Of a DNA stretch of 64,000 bases, positions 19,201 through 25,981 are shown piece by piece. Within the stretch, counting starts at the first letter, position 1; each line of letters begins with the position of its first letter. Origin of the DNA: Glaciecola sp. KUL10 (GTDB lineage Bacteria > Pseudomonadota > Gammaproteobacteria > Enterobacterales > Alteromonadaceae); NCBI RefSeq assembly GCF_003203515.1, contig NZ_BGNG01000001.1, forward strand, positions 372,001 to 436,000. The letters run 5' to 3'. The notes under the pieces were generated by a model, which ran no database searches, was not told the DNA's origin, and saw only the letters and a program-made list of their open reading frames with translations. Made by a program: the position numbers and the translations under genes.

Positions 19201-19746
19201 GGGTTTAGCCTTTACATGGAAATGCTGGAACAGGCTGTAGAGGCTTTAAAGGAAGGAAAAGAGCCCTCTCTTGATGATGTACTGTCTAAACAGACGGAAA
19301 TTGAGTTACGCATACCCGCTTTACTACCCGACGGTTATATAGGTGATGTCAATACTCGTCTTTCTTTATACAAAAAGTTAGCTAACTGTAAATCTCAGAT
19401 TGCAATTGATGAATTACAAATTGAACTAATTGATCGTTTTGGATTACTGCCGAATTCAGCAAAAAATTTAATCAAACAAAGTAAGTTGAAGTTAAAAGCT
19501 CAACTCTTAGGCATTAAAAAGATTGAAGCATCACAAACTGGTGGCATACTAGAATTCGATGCGAACACAAAAGTTGACCCTGGTTATTTGATTCAATTGA
19601 TTCAAAAACAGCCCAGTAAATACAAGTTTGATGGGCCACAGCGCCTCAAGTTCATGCAGAACACAAACGATGTTGAAAAACGAATAGAGTTTGTATCACA
19701 ACTTATTGATAAACTGACTAAGGAAACCCATGCTAAAACTGCGTAG
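16228..19746 (+). CDS. mfd: Transcription-repair coupling factor
   Basis: Mfd releases RNA polymerase stalled at DNA lesions and recruits UvrA. The 1172 residues show the UvrB-like N-terminal module. The CarD-like polymerase-interacting domain is near residues 495-570 (EGQPVVHLDHGVGRFLG). The superfamily 2 translocase has Walker A GDVGFGKTEVAMR near residue 650 and the DEEHRFG box near residue 749. LTLTATPIPRTLNMAMSGMR is motif III and TTIVETGIDVP and QLRGRVGRS are the late motifs. A TRCF C-terminal domain closes the protein. Its length is close to E. coli Mfd (1148). The last 17 bases overlap csiV. Confidence 0.98.
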   Translation: MSSLFSPTLPTLKSASKSNIVDHIHWGQLHGASQALAISQAAKSHQGPLILLTADTPTAIKLEKELDYFLRGDDFKVQFFPDWETLPYDGFSPHQDIISQRLETLYLLTQKEAGIFIVPVNTLMQRLAPIEYVGQHLLYLRVNQTLDADDFKRKLEKSGYLHVSQVMSHSEFSVRGSIIDLYPMGSEHPFRIDLFDDEIDSIRLFEPETQRSGDKVEEIRLLPAREFPTNQEALSAFRQRYLERFDGANNSDQESIFYQVSKGTMPSGIEYYLPLFFERTSSLFDYLNDNTCIVMHGDLHTAAQAFEKDLANRYEQYRYNLTRPLLRPSELFLETEELFSKLKKWPRISIHPNMVDNKAGRINYECDELVTIGIDLSATNPYQAIQAEVKKAKENKQIVIFCAESAGRKENLIDILHKAKILPQNIEIFSEVFSNQSFKGDIFISVGMLENSFKCNSKNGFYFVTETQLLGHKISRRRLKDKRKATDESAIVRNLAELREGQPVVHLDHGVGRFLGLTTLDAGGVTTEYLSIEYAKGSKLYVPVSSLHLISRYSGGDPDHAPMHNLGNDTWSKAKKKAAEKVRDVAAQLLDVYAKRAAKPGYAYKIDWRDYQDFEKSFPYEETVDQTSAINSVIQDMGSPNAMDRLVCGDVGFGKTEVAMRAAYLAASQGKQVAILVPTTLLAQQHFETFQNRFAQYPFKIEVISRFGSSKDQKLVIADLASGQADIVVGTHKLLQDDVKFKDLGLVIIDEEHRFGVRQKEKFKALRADVDILTLTATPIPRTLNMAMSGMRDLSIIATPPAKRLPIKTFVQMRQKEIIREAIMREILRGGQVYFLHNEVKTIDKTAREIEEIVPEARIAIGHGQMRERELENVMNDFYHQRYNVLVCTTIVETGIDVPTANTIIMDRADHLGLAQLHQLRGRVGRSHHQAYAYLLTPHPRRMTKDASKRLEAIASLEDLGAGFALATHDLEIRGAGELLGDDQSGQINTVGFSLYMEMLEQAVEALKEGKEPSLDDVLSKQTEIELRIPALLPDGYIGDVNTRLSLYKKLANCKSQIAIDELQIELIDRFGLLPNSAKNLIKQSKLKLKAQLLGIKKIEASQTGGILEFDANTKVDPGYLIQLIQKQPSKYKFDGPQRLKFMQNTNDVEKRIEFVSQLIDKLTKETHAKTA

Positions 19747-21061
19747 TGATAACTGCTTTAGTAAATTAGTCATTGGCCTATTTATGTCCGGCACATTATT
19801 TACCTGTTCAAGCAAGTTGTTTGCGCAAGATGACGTTGATTGGTGGTTTGATGTAGAGGTAATCGCATTTGCTAGAACAGGAAACGATTCTCAAATTAGT
19901 GAGGATTTTAGTAAAGCGATGTTCGAGCTTAAAAACAAACAAGCAATTGACTTATTCACCCCCGCATTATCTAGTTTGTATGAAGGTAATAACCCTTTAA
20001 CTCAACTTCCCATTTGTGATAAACAAAGCATTGCCATTCCTAAGTATATTAACCTCGCAAGCCCATACGTTGCTCATGACTTACCCAGTGTTTCATTCGA
20101 TGAAATGGAAGGTGTACTTGTCGACCACACTGGAGGTAAACGTGAGACTCACAGCGAAAATGAGGGTAGCCTTTTATTAGAGGATGTATCACAAAACGAT
20201 GAAACCTTCATTGTTGAGGTATCAAATCAACTATCATCAGATTGGTTAAAACCTATTCCTGAACAAATCCCAATCTGTGAACGCACAGAATTAGACGAAT
20301 TTCATGCCTATCTTTATCAATTAGGCATGTTCTCCTATGAATATGAGTTACGCGATATCAATAGTTTGATCGATAGCACTCCTCGCCGATACAACACGGG
20401 ATTGAAAGCATTTACAGGAACTCACTATTTATTGCCTGATGAAGATTTGGATCTTATCGATTATGCCTCATCACTCTACAAACAGCGCAACGTTCGGACC
20501 TTACTGCACACCTCGTGGAGACAGCCGGTTGTCTTTGGAGAAGAGAATGCTCGCTATTATCGAGTTTTTGCTGGTAACCGGATTAGATATCAGGATAGAA
20601 CACCTACCTATGAAGAATTGAATTCCAAATACTCTCCAAAAACAAACATTAATGAAGAGGATAGTAAAGACAGTAGCCTATTTTTCACAGAGTTGAAAAC
20701 CTCCCTTATTTCTCCAGAAAATGTAGACTGGGCGAGTATTGAAAATATCAATGACGCAATCGAAAACCAAGACATGATTGTTGATACTTATGAAGATACG
20801 TGGGAGTTAGACGGACAAATCAAGGTCTATTTACGCTACATCAATCGCATTCCTTACCTGCATTTAGATAATGAATTTATGTTAAGTCAACTCGATGTAA
20901 TCCCTGAGGGTTACCCCACCCTTTCTCAATTTCCTTTAAAACAACGTCGCAGAATTATTAGCAAACAGATTCATTATTTTGACCATCCTAAATTTGGTCT
21001 CATTATCAGGTTAGAACGTTTTGAGCCTCCACAAGACTTAGAGGAAGAGGAACAGCAGTAA
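19730..21061 (+). CDS. csiV: CsiV-family protein
   Basis: A 443-residue exported protein starting with a signal peptide (hydrophobic residues ~12-30, cleavage likely after SKLFAQ). DWWFDVEVIAFAR just after it and the C-terminal SKQIHYFDHPKFGLIIRLERFEP are the marks of the CsiV (PF10972) family. CsiV of Vibrio cholerae is a periplasmic partner needed for growth with non-canonical D-amino acids in peptidoglycan; that role is known there and only inferred here. It overlaps mfd by 17 bases and is followed by the adenosyltransferase gene after 2 bases, so the three genes are probably one operon. Confidence 0.8.
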   Translation: MLKLRSDNCFSKLVIGLFMSGTLFTCSSKLFAQDDVDWWFDVEVIAFARTGNDSQISEDFSKAMFELKNKQAIDLFTPALSSLYEGNNPLTQLPICDKQSIAIPKYINLASPYVAHDLPSVSFDEMEGVLVDHTGGKRETHSENEGSLLLEDVSQNDETFIVEVSNQLSSDWLKPIPEQIPICERTELDEFHAYLYQLGMFSYEYELRDINSLIDSTPRRYNTGLKAFTGTHYLLPDEDLDLIDYASSLYKQRNVRTLLHTSWRQPVVFGEENARYYRVFAGNRIRYQDRTPTYEELNSKYSPKTNINEEDSKDSSLFFTELKTSLISPENVDWASIENINDAIENQDMIVDTYEDTWELDGQIKVYLRYINRIPYLHLDNEFMLSQLDVIPEGYPTLSQFPLKQRRRIISKQIHYFDHPKFGLIIRLERFEPPQDLEEEEQQ

Positions 21062-21063
21062 AA

Positions 21064-21612
21064 ATGAAAATTTATACCAAAGGCGGTGATAAAGGTAACA
21101 CCCAAGTGTACCTTGCTGATATAAAGCGAGTCAGTAAAGATGATAAAATATTGGCTTGCTATGGCGACTTAGACGAACTAAATAGCCATATCGGTATGTT
21201 AGCCGCCCACTTAGAAACACTGACAGAAAATAAGCATAGAAAGGATGTGCTGCTCAGTACTGCTGAGTTATTGAATATCCAAAAAGATATTTTCTCAATT
21301 GGTTTTGCGATTTCAGACAAACCTCAATTCGGGAGCGAAAGAATCGATTTTCTGGAAACTAAAATTGATACCTTGCAAGCTAGTTTAGCACCTCAAACTC
21401 ATTTCATATTGCCCGGAGGCTCTATCGCGGCGGCACAAGCTCATATTAGTAGAACTGTCGCTAGGCGCGCTGAACGCGCCCTCGTTTCACTAGCCAAAGA
21501 CAATCAGGTACCCGAGGTTTGTTTAGCATACATCAATCGATTATCCGATTTCCTATTTGTAAGTGCTCGTTATTTAAATTCTTTATCGAACAAACCAGAC
21601 ATCGTGGTGTAA
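21064..21612 (+). CDS. Cob(I)alamin adenosyltransferase, PduO type
   Basis: A 182-residue ATP:cob(I)alamin adenosyltransferase that makes adenosylcobalamin. The N-terminal signature reads KIYTKGGDKGNT and RVSKDD. CYGDLDELNSHIG holds the conserved Asp-Glu pair. ARRAERALVSL, followed by NRLSDFLFVSARY, is the trimer-interface and ATP site. The TK(G/T)GDKG loop carries GNTQ rather than GTTG. The start lies 2 bases after csiV, so it is co-transcribed with mfd-csiV. No corrin-biosynthesis genes are nearby, which points to salvage of imported B12. Confidence 0.9.
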   Translation: MKIYTKGGDKGNTQVYLADIKRVSKDDKILACYGDLDELNSHIGMLAAHLETLTENKHRKDVLLSTAELLNIQKDIFSIGFAISDKPQFGSERIDFLETKIDTLQASLAPQTHFILPGGSIAAAQAHISRTVARRAERALVSLAKDNQVPEVCLAYINRLSDFLFVSARYLNSLSNKPDIVV

Positions 21613-21637
21613 CAGATAAATAGCGAGAGCCTGAATA

Positions 21638-22669
21638 TTAAACAATACCATCTAATTCGTAACTCGCTATCAAAGTCTTTGCAACTTTGTGTGCTTCGTT
21701 AAGGCTTTTAGAGTGAATACTTGGGTTTTTAATATTTGTACTAATGAGCAAGCTTTCAGCTAATTTTGCATGCGTATTGAAGTCTTTAATTGACAAACCA
21801 TCTAAGACTTTTTCAGCCTGATCTGGTGCGTTGCAGACAAGCGCCATGGTGCAACCTGCTTTTAAAGCAGCTTGCGCACGTTCAGTGACGCACTTAATGG
21901 CAGTAGCAGCTTGCATTGAAAGATCATCAGAGAAAATAACGCCTTTAAAGCCAAGCTGTTGACGTAGAACATCCTGTAACCATCGTTTTGAAAAACCGGC
22001 CGGCAAATCATCTACCTTATTAAATATGACATGTGCGGGCATAAGTGCAGATAATTTATTTAATGTAATTAAGCGTGAAAAAACAGCCATATCTGTTTGC
22101 TTGATATCATCAAACTCTCTTGTATCTATTGGCATCGCTACGTGAGAGTCTTCCAAAACACTGCCATGACCGGGGAAGTGTTTTCCACATGATTTCATAC
22201 CAGCACTACTCATACCATTAATGTAGTGAGTGGCAAGATCAATCGTTTTTTCTACCTCACTCGAAAAAGAACGTAAGCCGATCACTTGTGAACCTCGATT
22301 AAGGTCCAACACCGGCGCAAAACTTAAATCAATATCACAATCGATTAGCTCTTTGGCCATAACAAAGCCCATCGCTTTGGCTAGTGCTTGTTGTTCTTTA
22401 GTGTTTACAATACTCGTAATCGCGCCCATCGAAGGAATGTGAGTAAACCCTTCAATGAACCTCTGAACCCGCCCACCCTCATGATCAACAGCGACCAAAA
22501 ATGGCCTTTTTACAGTCTCCCGAATATCTTTTATTAGGGCTTTAAGTTGCGAAACTTCAGCGTAATTTCGTGAAAACAAAATAATACCACCAACCAAGGG
22601 ATGTGCTAATTTTTCACGCTCAACCTGAGATAACGCAAAAGCCTCAATATCGATAATGATCGGTCCCAT
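21638..22669 (-). CDS. nagZ: Beta-N-acetylhexosaminidase (GH3), peptidoglycan recycling
   Basis: A 343-residue GH3 enzyme without a signal peptide, matching NagZ in length (~340). DHEGGRVQRF near residue 63 and KHFPGHG near residue 163 are the diagnostic motifs. VIFSDDLSM holds the nucleophile Asp, and the loop with the KHFPGHGSVLEDSHVAMP His and Asp gives the acid/base dyad peculiar to NagZ. It removes GlcNAc from 1,6-anhydromuropeptides in the cytoplasm. It converges on the adenosyltransferase gene, with 25 bases between. Confidence 0.95.
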   Translation of the reverse strand: MGPIIIDIEAFALSQVEREKLAHPLVGGIILFSRNYAEVSQLKALIKDIRETVKRPFLVAVDHEGGRVQRFIEGFTHIPSMGAITSIVNTKEQQALAKAMGFVMAKELIDCDIDLSFAPVLDLNRGSQVIGLRSFSSEVEKTIDLATHYINGMSSAGMKSCGKHFPGHGSVLEDSHVAMPIDTREFDDIKQTDMAVFSRLITLNKLSALMPAHVIFNKVDDLPAGFSKRWLQDVLRQQLGFKGVIFSDDLSMQAATAIKCVTERAQAALKAGCTMALVCNAPDQAEKVLDGLSIKDFNTHAKLAESLLISTNIKNPSIHSKSLNEAHKVAKTLIASYELDGIV

Positions 22670-22751
22670 TTATTTTCCTAAAAAGCTTGTTAAAAAACTG
22701 GGTTTATCCTAGCCTGATAAAATCAAATCGCAATGTTTAAAAACGAAAACA

Positions 22752-25079
22752 ATGATTAAACTAATCAAATGGTTACTACTTAGTCTTATCGCTATTCTTA
22801 TGGTGCTCTTTTTATACGCTTGGTATCAACTCAGCGCGAGCTTACCAAACCTAGAGGGAACTAGGAGTTCAGATAAATTATCTGCAGTAGCTACTTTAGA
22901 AAGAGATAGTATTGGCACCGCAATTGTCAAAGCCGACAATCAAAAAGATGCAGCCTTTTTGCTAGGTTATGCACATGGGCAAGATCGCTTCTTTCAAATG
23001 GATACATTAAGACGCAGTGCAGCAGGAGAACTATCTGAGCTGTTTGGTGGCGTTACCTTAAACATTGATAAGAAAGCAAGATTCCATCAATTTCGAAAAC
23101 GAGCAGAGCGTATATTTAAGCAACTACCTAGTAGTGAACAAATTGTCTTGAAGCAGTACTCGGCAGGAGTAAATAAAGCGCTTGCGGAAATGAAACAAAT
23201 CCCATTCGAATACCTTCTAACGCAATCAACCCCTCAACCATGGAAGCCAGAAGAAAGTTTGCTTGTTAGCTATAGCATGTATTTAGACCTTCAAGGTAGT
23301 CAAGTTGAAAGAGATATGACATTGACAGTAATTCGAGATTTGTACGGTGAGCAAATGCTTGAGTTTTTTCATCTACCCAGTGCCTATCAAGCTTCGCTTG
23401 ATGGAAGTGTCATCAAAAAGACGGATACGGAAATTCCCACCCTAGTAAAGGATGACATAAGTGCAAATTCCTTAAAAAATCTAGAACTTGCAAATCTATT
23501 TGATTTTGACAGCATACAAGAACCGCTAGACCTCGGCAGTAATAATTGGGCCGTAACAGGTGCGTTAACTGATTCAGCTAGTGCGATGTTGAGCAACGAT
23601 ATGCACTTATCTTTGAGAGTGCCACCTATTTGGTATAGAGCACAACTTAACTATAAACATAATGACCAGCAAATAAAGATTACAGGCGTATCATTACCTG
23701 GTACACCAACGATTATTGTGGGCAGCAACGGCAAAATTGCTTGGGGGTTCACCAATGCAAATTTAGACAATGTTGAATGGATCGAATTGGCTGATACAGA
23801 AGAAACTTCATTGATCACCGAAACCATTAAAATAAAAGATGATATCTATGATTACCGTTTCGAAATGAGCCAATACGGCCCAATAGAAAGAGTTAATAAT
23901 AAAAATTATGCCTTAGCGTGGGTTGCTCATAAAGACTATGGAGCAAACATGATGATTGCTCATATGGCCCATCAGGAAACGGTTGAAGAAGCGCTAGTCC
24001 TATCAACAAAAGCCGGAATGCCTGTACAAAACATGATGGTAGTGGATAGTAAAGGTAATGCAGCATGGAAACCGACCGGAGCTGTCACCGCTCGTCCGTC
24101 CCCTTCCAATAGTGCAATTCAGCCACGTGATTATTCTCCCCTTTGGGCTGAGCAAGAACAAAATGTACCTGTTTTTATCAATCCTAAACATGGGCGTCTA
24201 TGGACAGCAAATAATCGTATTATTTCCGTTGACGACTTGCCACGTTTTGGGAATGGTGGTTATGCATTGGGCGCAAGAGGTATTCAAATTCGAGATAGAC
24301 TATTTGATCTCAACCAATTTGGCGAAAAAGACTTTTACGATATTCTTTTAGACAATGAAGCGCGCTTCTTGATGAGTTGGCATAGTCTTCTGCTTAGCCA
24401 ATTGAGCAAAATGCCTACGCTATATCAAACAGACATAAAGCTATTAGAAAACTGGAAAGCATGCGCCTGCAGCGATTCAATCGGGTATAGCTTAGTGAGA
24501 AGGTATCGCTCTACTGTAATCAATCAACTCGTTCAGCCTATCGAACAAACTCTTAAAGCTAAGGGCAGAAGCATTGGGCCAATTTTGCGAGAAATTGAAA
24601 CAGCTATATGGCTAGTTTTAAATGAAGAAGAACCCTCTTGGCTACCAGATGGTCACAAAAATTATGACGATTTTTTAATTACAGCGTACAACACCACTAA
24701 AGAAAAGCTAATTGAAAAACACGGAGCAGACCCTACAACGCTTTCAGGACTTGAATGGGGAAAAGTAAATGAACTCAGGGTTGAACACCCTATTGCCGCT
24801 TCTGTTGGACCACTGGCACGTTTTTTAAATATGCGTCCAGTTGAAGGATTTGGTGACAGTTATTTACCTGCTGTACAAGGCAACGGCTTTGGTGCCTCTC
24901 AACGCTTGATAGTCAGACCAGGCAATGAGGATAACGCGATACTAACCGTACCAGGAGGTCAATCAGGCCATCCTTTATCAGAATTCTATGATAAAGGATT
25001 TATGGCATATGCTAATGGAGAAAATACGCCATTGTTACCAAACCAAGCGATTTACCGTATCAAGTTCTCGCCTAAGTAG
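22752..25079 (+). CDS. Penicillin-acylase-family Ntn hydrolase
   Basis: A 775-residue exported N-terminal-nucleophile hydrolase of the penicillin G acylase/quorum-signal acylase family. Residues ~1-28 form a hydrophobic signal or anchor helix. The alpha-chain part has GYAHGQDRFFQMDTLRR. The autocleavage site is just before Ser263 in LGSNNWAV, and the beta-chain part carries the downstream catalytic Asn region and the VPGGQSGHPLSEFYDKG motif near the end. The protein matures by self-cleavage into two chains in the periplasm. Substrates in the family include acyl-homoserine lactones and beta-lactams; the true one is not readable here. It is divergent from nagZ. Confidence 0.9.
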   Translation: MIKLIKWLLLSLIAILMVLFLYAWYQLSASLPNLEGTRSSDKLSAVATLERDSIGTAIVKADNQKDAAFLLGYAHGQDRFFQMDTLRRSAAGELSELFGGVTLNIDKKARFHQFRKRAERIFKQLPSSEQIVLKQYSAGVNKALAEMKQIPFEYLLTQSTPQPWKPEESLLVSYSMYLDLQGSQVERDMTLTVIRDLYGEQMLEFFHLPSAYQASLDGSVIKKTDTEIPTLVKDDISANSLKNLELANLFDFDSIQEPLDLGSNNWAVTGALTDSASAMLSNDMHLSLRVPPIWYRAQLNYKHNDQQIKITGVSLPGTPTIIVGSNGKIAWGFTNANLDNVEWIELADTEETSLITETIKIKDDIYDYRFEMSQYGPIERVNNKNYALAWVAHKDYGANMMIAHMAHQETVEEALVLSTKAGMPVQNMMVVDSKGNAAWKPTGAVTARPSPSNSAIQPRDYSPLWAEQEQNVPVFINPKHGRLWTANNRIISVDDLPRFGNGGYALGARGIQIRDRLFDLNQFGEKDFYDILLDNEARFLMSWHSLLLSQLSKMPTLYQTDIKLLENWKACACSDSIGYSLVRRYRSTVINQLVQPIEQTLKAKGRSIGPILREIETAIWLVLNEEEPSWLPDGHKNYDDFLITAYNTTKEKLIEKHGADPTTLSGLEWGKVNELRVEHPIAASVGPLARFLNMRPVEGFGDSYLPAVQGNGFGASQRLIVRPGNEDNAILTVPGGQSGHPLSEFYDKGFMAYANGENTPLLPNQAIYRIKFSPK

Positions 25080-25095
25080 TACGTAAATAAGTACA

Positions 25096-25147
25096 AATGC
25101 TCAATGGTTATTGCGTTGGGAGTGCAACGCATTTAACCATTGAGATT
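25096..25147. terminator. Long hairpin between convergent acylase and lipoprotein genes
   Basis: CTCAATGGTTA (25100-25110) pairs with TAACCATTGAG (25134-25144), and inside it TGCGTTG pairs with CAACGCA, giving about 18 base pairs. It covers the 3' end and stop codon of the lipoprotein gene and lies ~20 bases past the acylase stop. No strong T-tract follows in either direction, so it may stabilise mRNA ends rather than terminate strongly. Confidence 0.45.
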
Positions 25148-25634
25148 TAGCAATAGATTTAAGATCACCCGTCACTCCCTCCGCTTTCAAATCTTCGATT
25201 AGCGCAGTAATAGCCAAGTCACGTTGAGCTTCAATATCCTTTGAATATTGGTGTAGTGACACTAATTTAGGGTAACGTTCAAACAAAACACTTAAATCTT
25301 GAAAGGATGTTAAGCGCTGCATAAACTCTTTGTCGTAATTCAAGAGTTTTCCTTGAAACTCCAAAAATACCAAGCCCTGCTCGCCACTGAGTTTAGCAAT
25401 ATCAGCGGGTGGTAACCTAGCTTGTTTAGCTAAATTTAAGAGATCTTTTTGCAGTAATTTTAAGGCCTCAATGTCTTTATTGAGAGCAGCATAACTAACT
25501 CTTTCTTTAAAATCTGGTGCTTTTAAAATATCTTGCATAGTTAATAAAGGAGTCAAGCTTTCTTCAGAAGAGGAACTTTTTTGTGGTGAGCATGCTGCTA
25601 AACATATAAAAGTGACACAGACAAAAATGCTCAT
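25101..25634 (-). CDS. Small predicted lipoprotein, function unknown
   Basis: From the ATG at 25634 this encodes ~177 residues with a hydrophobic start and the lipobox LAAC at residues ~12-15, followed by a Ser-rich linker. The rest is a helical, Leu/Lys/Asp-rich domain with no motif I recognise. The signal lacks the usual positive N-terminus. The start codon sits within the 3' arm of the ihfA terminator hairpin and has no clear ribosome-binding site. The frame continues upstream through ihfA in another frame, which is a shadow. It probably depends on read-through from ihfA for expression. Confidence 0.65.
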   Translation of the reverse strand: MSIFVCVTFICLAACSPQKSSSSEESLTPLLTMQDILKAPDFKERVSYAALNKDIEALKLLQKDLLNLAKQARLPPADIAKLSGEQGLVFLEFQGKLLNYDKEFMQRLTSFQDLSVLFERYPKLVSLHQYSKDIEAQRDLAITALIEDLKAEGVTGDLKSIAKSQWLNALHSQRNNH

Positions 25635-25652
25635 ACAAGATGAGCATTTTTT
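25624..25652 (-). terminator. Rho-independent terminator after ihfA
   Basis: On the minus strand AAAAATGCTCAT and ATGAGCATTTTT form a ~12-bp stem with a 5-base loop, followed by a T run. It lies ~30 bases after the ihfA stop codon. The ATG of the next lipoprotein gene is part of the 3' arm. The plus-strand side also carries a T run, so it may act in both directions. Confidence 0.75.
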
Positions 25653-25680
25653 TAGCGGTTTTGAATGTTCTTTTAGTAAT

Positions 25681-25977
25681 TCACTTATCAATCTTAACGT
25701 TTTCCACTCTACTTTTGAGTTTTTGCCCAGGCCTAAAGGTAACGCCCCTTCGGGCTTTGATAGGAATATCTTCACCGGTTTTAGGGTTTCGACCTGGCCT
25801 TTCGTTCTTTGTTCTAAGATCAAAATTACCAAAGCCAGACAGCTTCACTTGTTCGCCACTTTCGAGACATTCTTTTATCTCTTCAAAAAACGCTTCGACT
25901 AAGTCTTTTGCGTCTTTTTTATTTAGTCCTAACTTTTCAAACAGATGTTCTGCCATATCGGCTTTGGTTAATGCCAT
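25681..25977 (-). CDS. ihfA: Integration host factor subunit alpha
   Basis: A 98-residue DNA-bending protein of the HU/IHF family. It begins [20 protein letters not shown], as IHF-alpha does, and has the beta-arm [14 protein letters not shown] with the intercalating Pro. IHF is a heterodimer with IhfB that bends DNA sharply in recombination, replication and transcription. The gene follows pheT by 4 bases in the standard pheS-pheT-ihfA order, and a terminator follows it. Confidence 0.97.
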   Translation of the reverse strand: MALTKADMAEHLFEKLGLNKKDAKDLVEAFFEEIKECLESGEQVKLSGFGNFDLRTKNERPGRNPKTGEDIPIKARRGVTFRPGQKLKSRVENVKIDK

Positions 25978-25981
25978 TTAA

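Noticed and set aside
22752-25079. Beta-lactam resistance gene
   Set aside because: Penicillin-acylase-family proteins are often signal or lactone acylases. Nothing in the sequence fixes a beta-lactam substrate.
25635-25832. N-terminal extension of the lipoprotein through ihfA
   Set aside because: It is the antisense-free shadow of ihfA in another frame of the same strand; the lipobox signal begins at the ATG at 25634.
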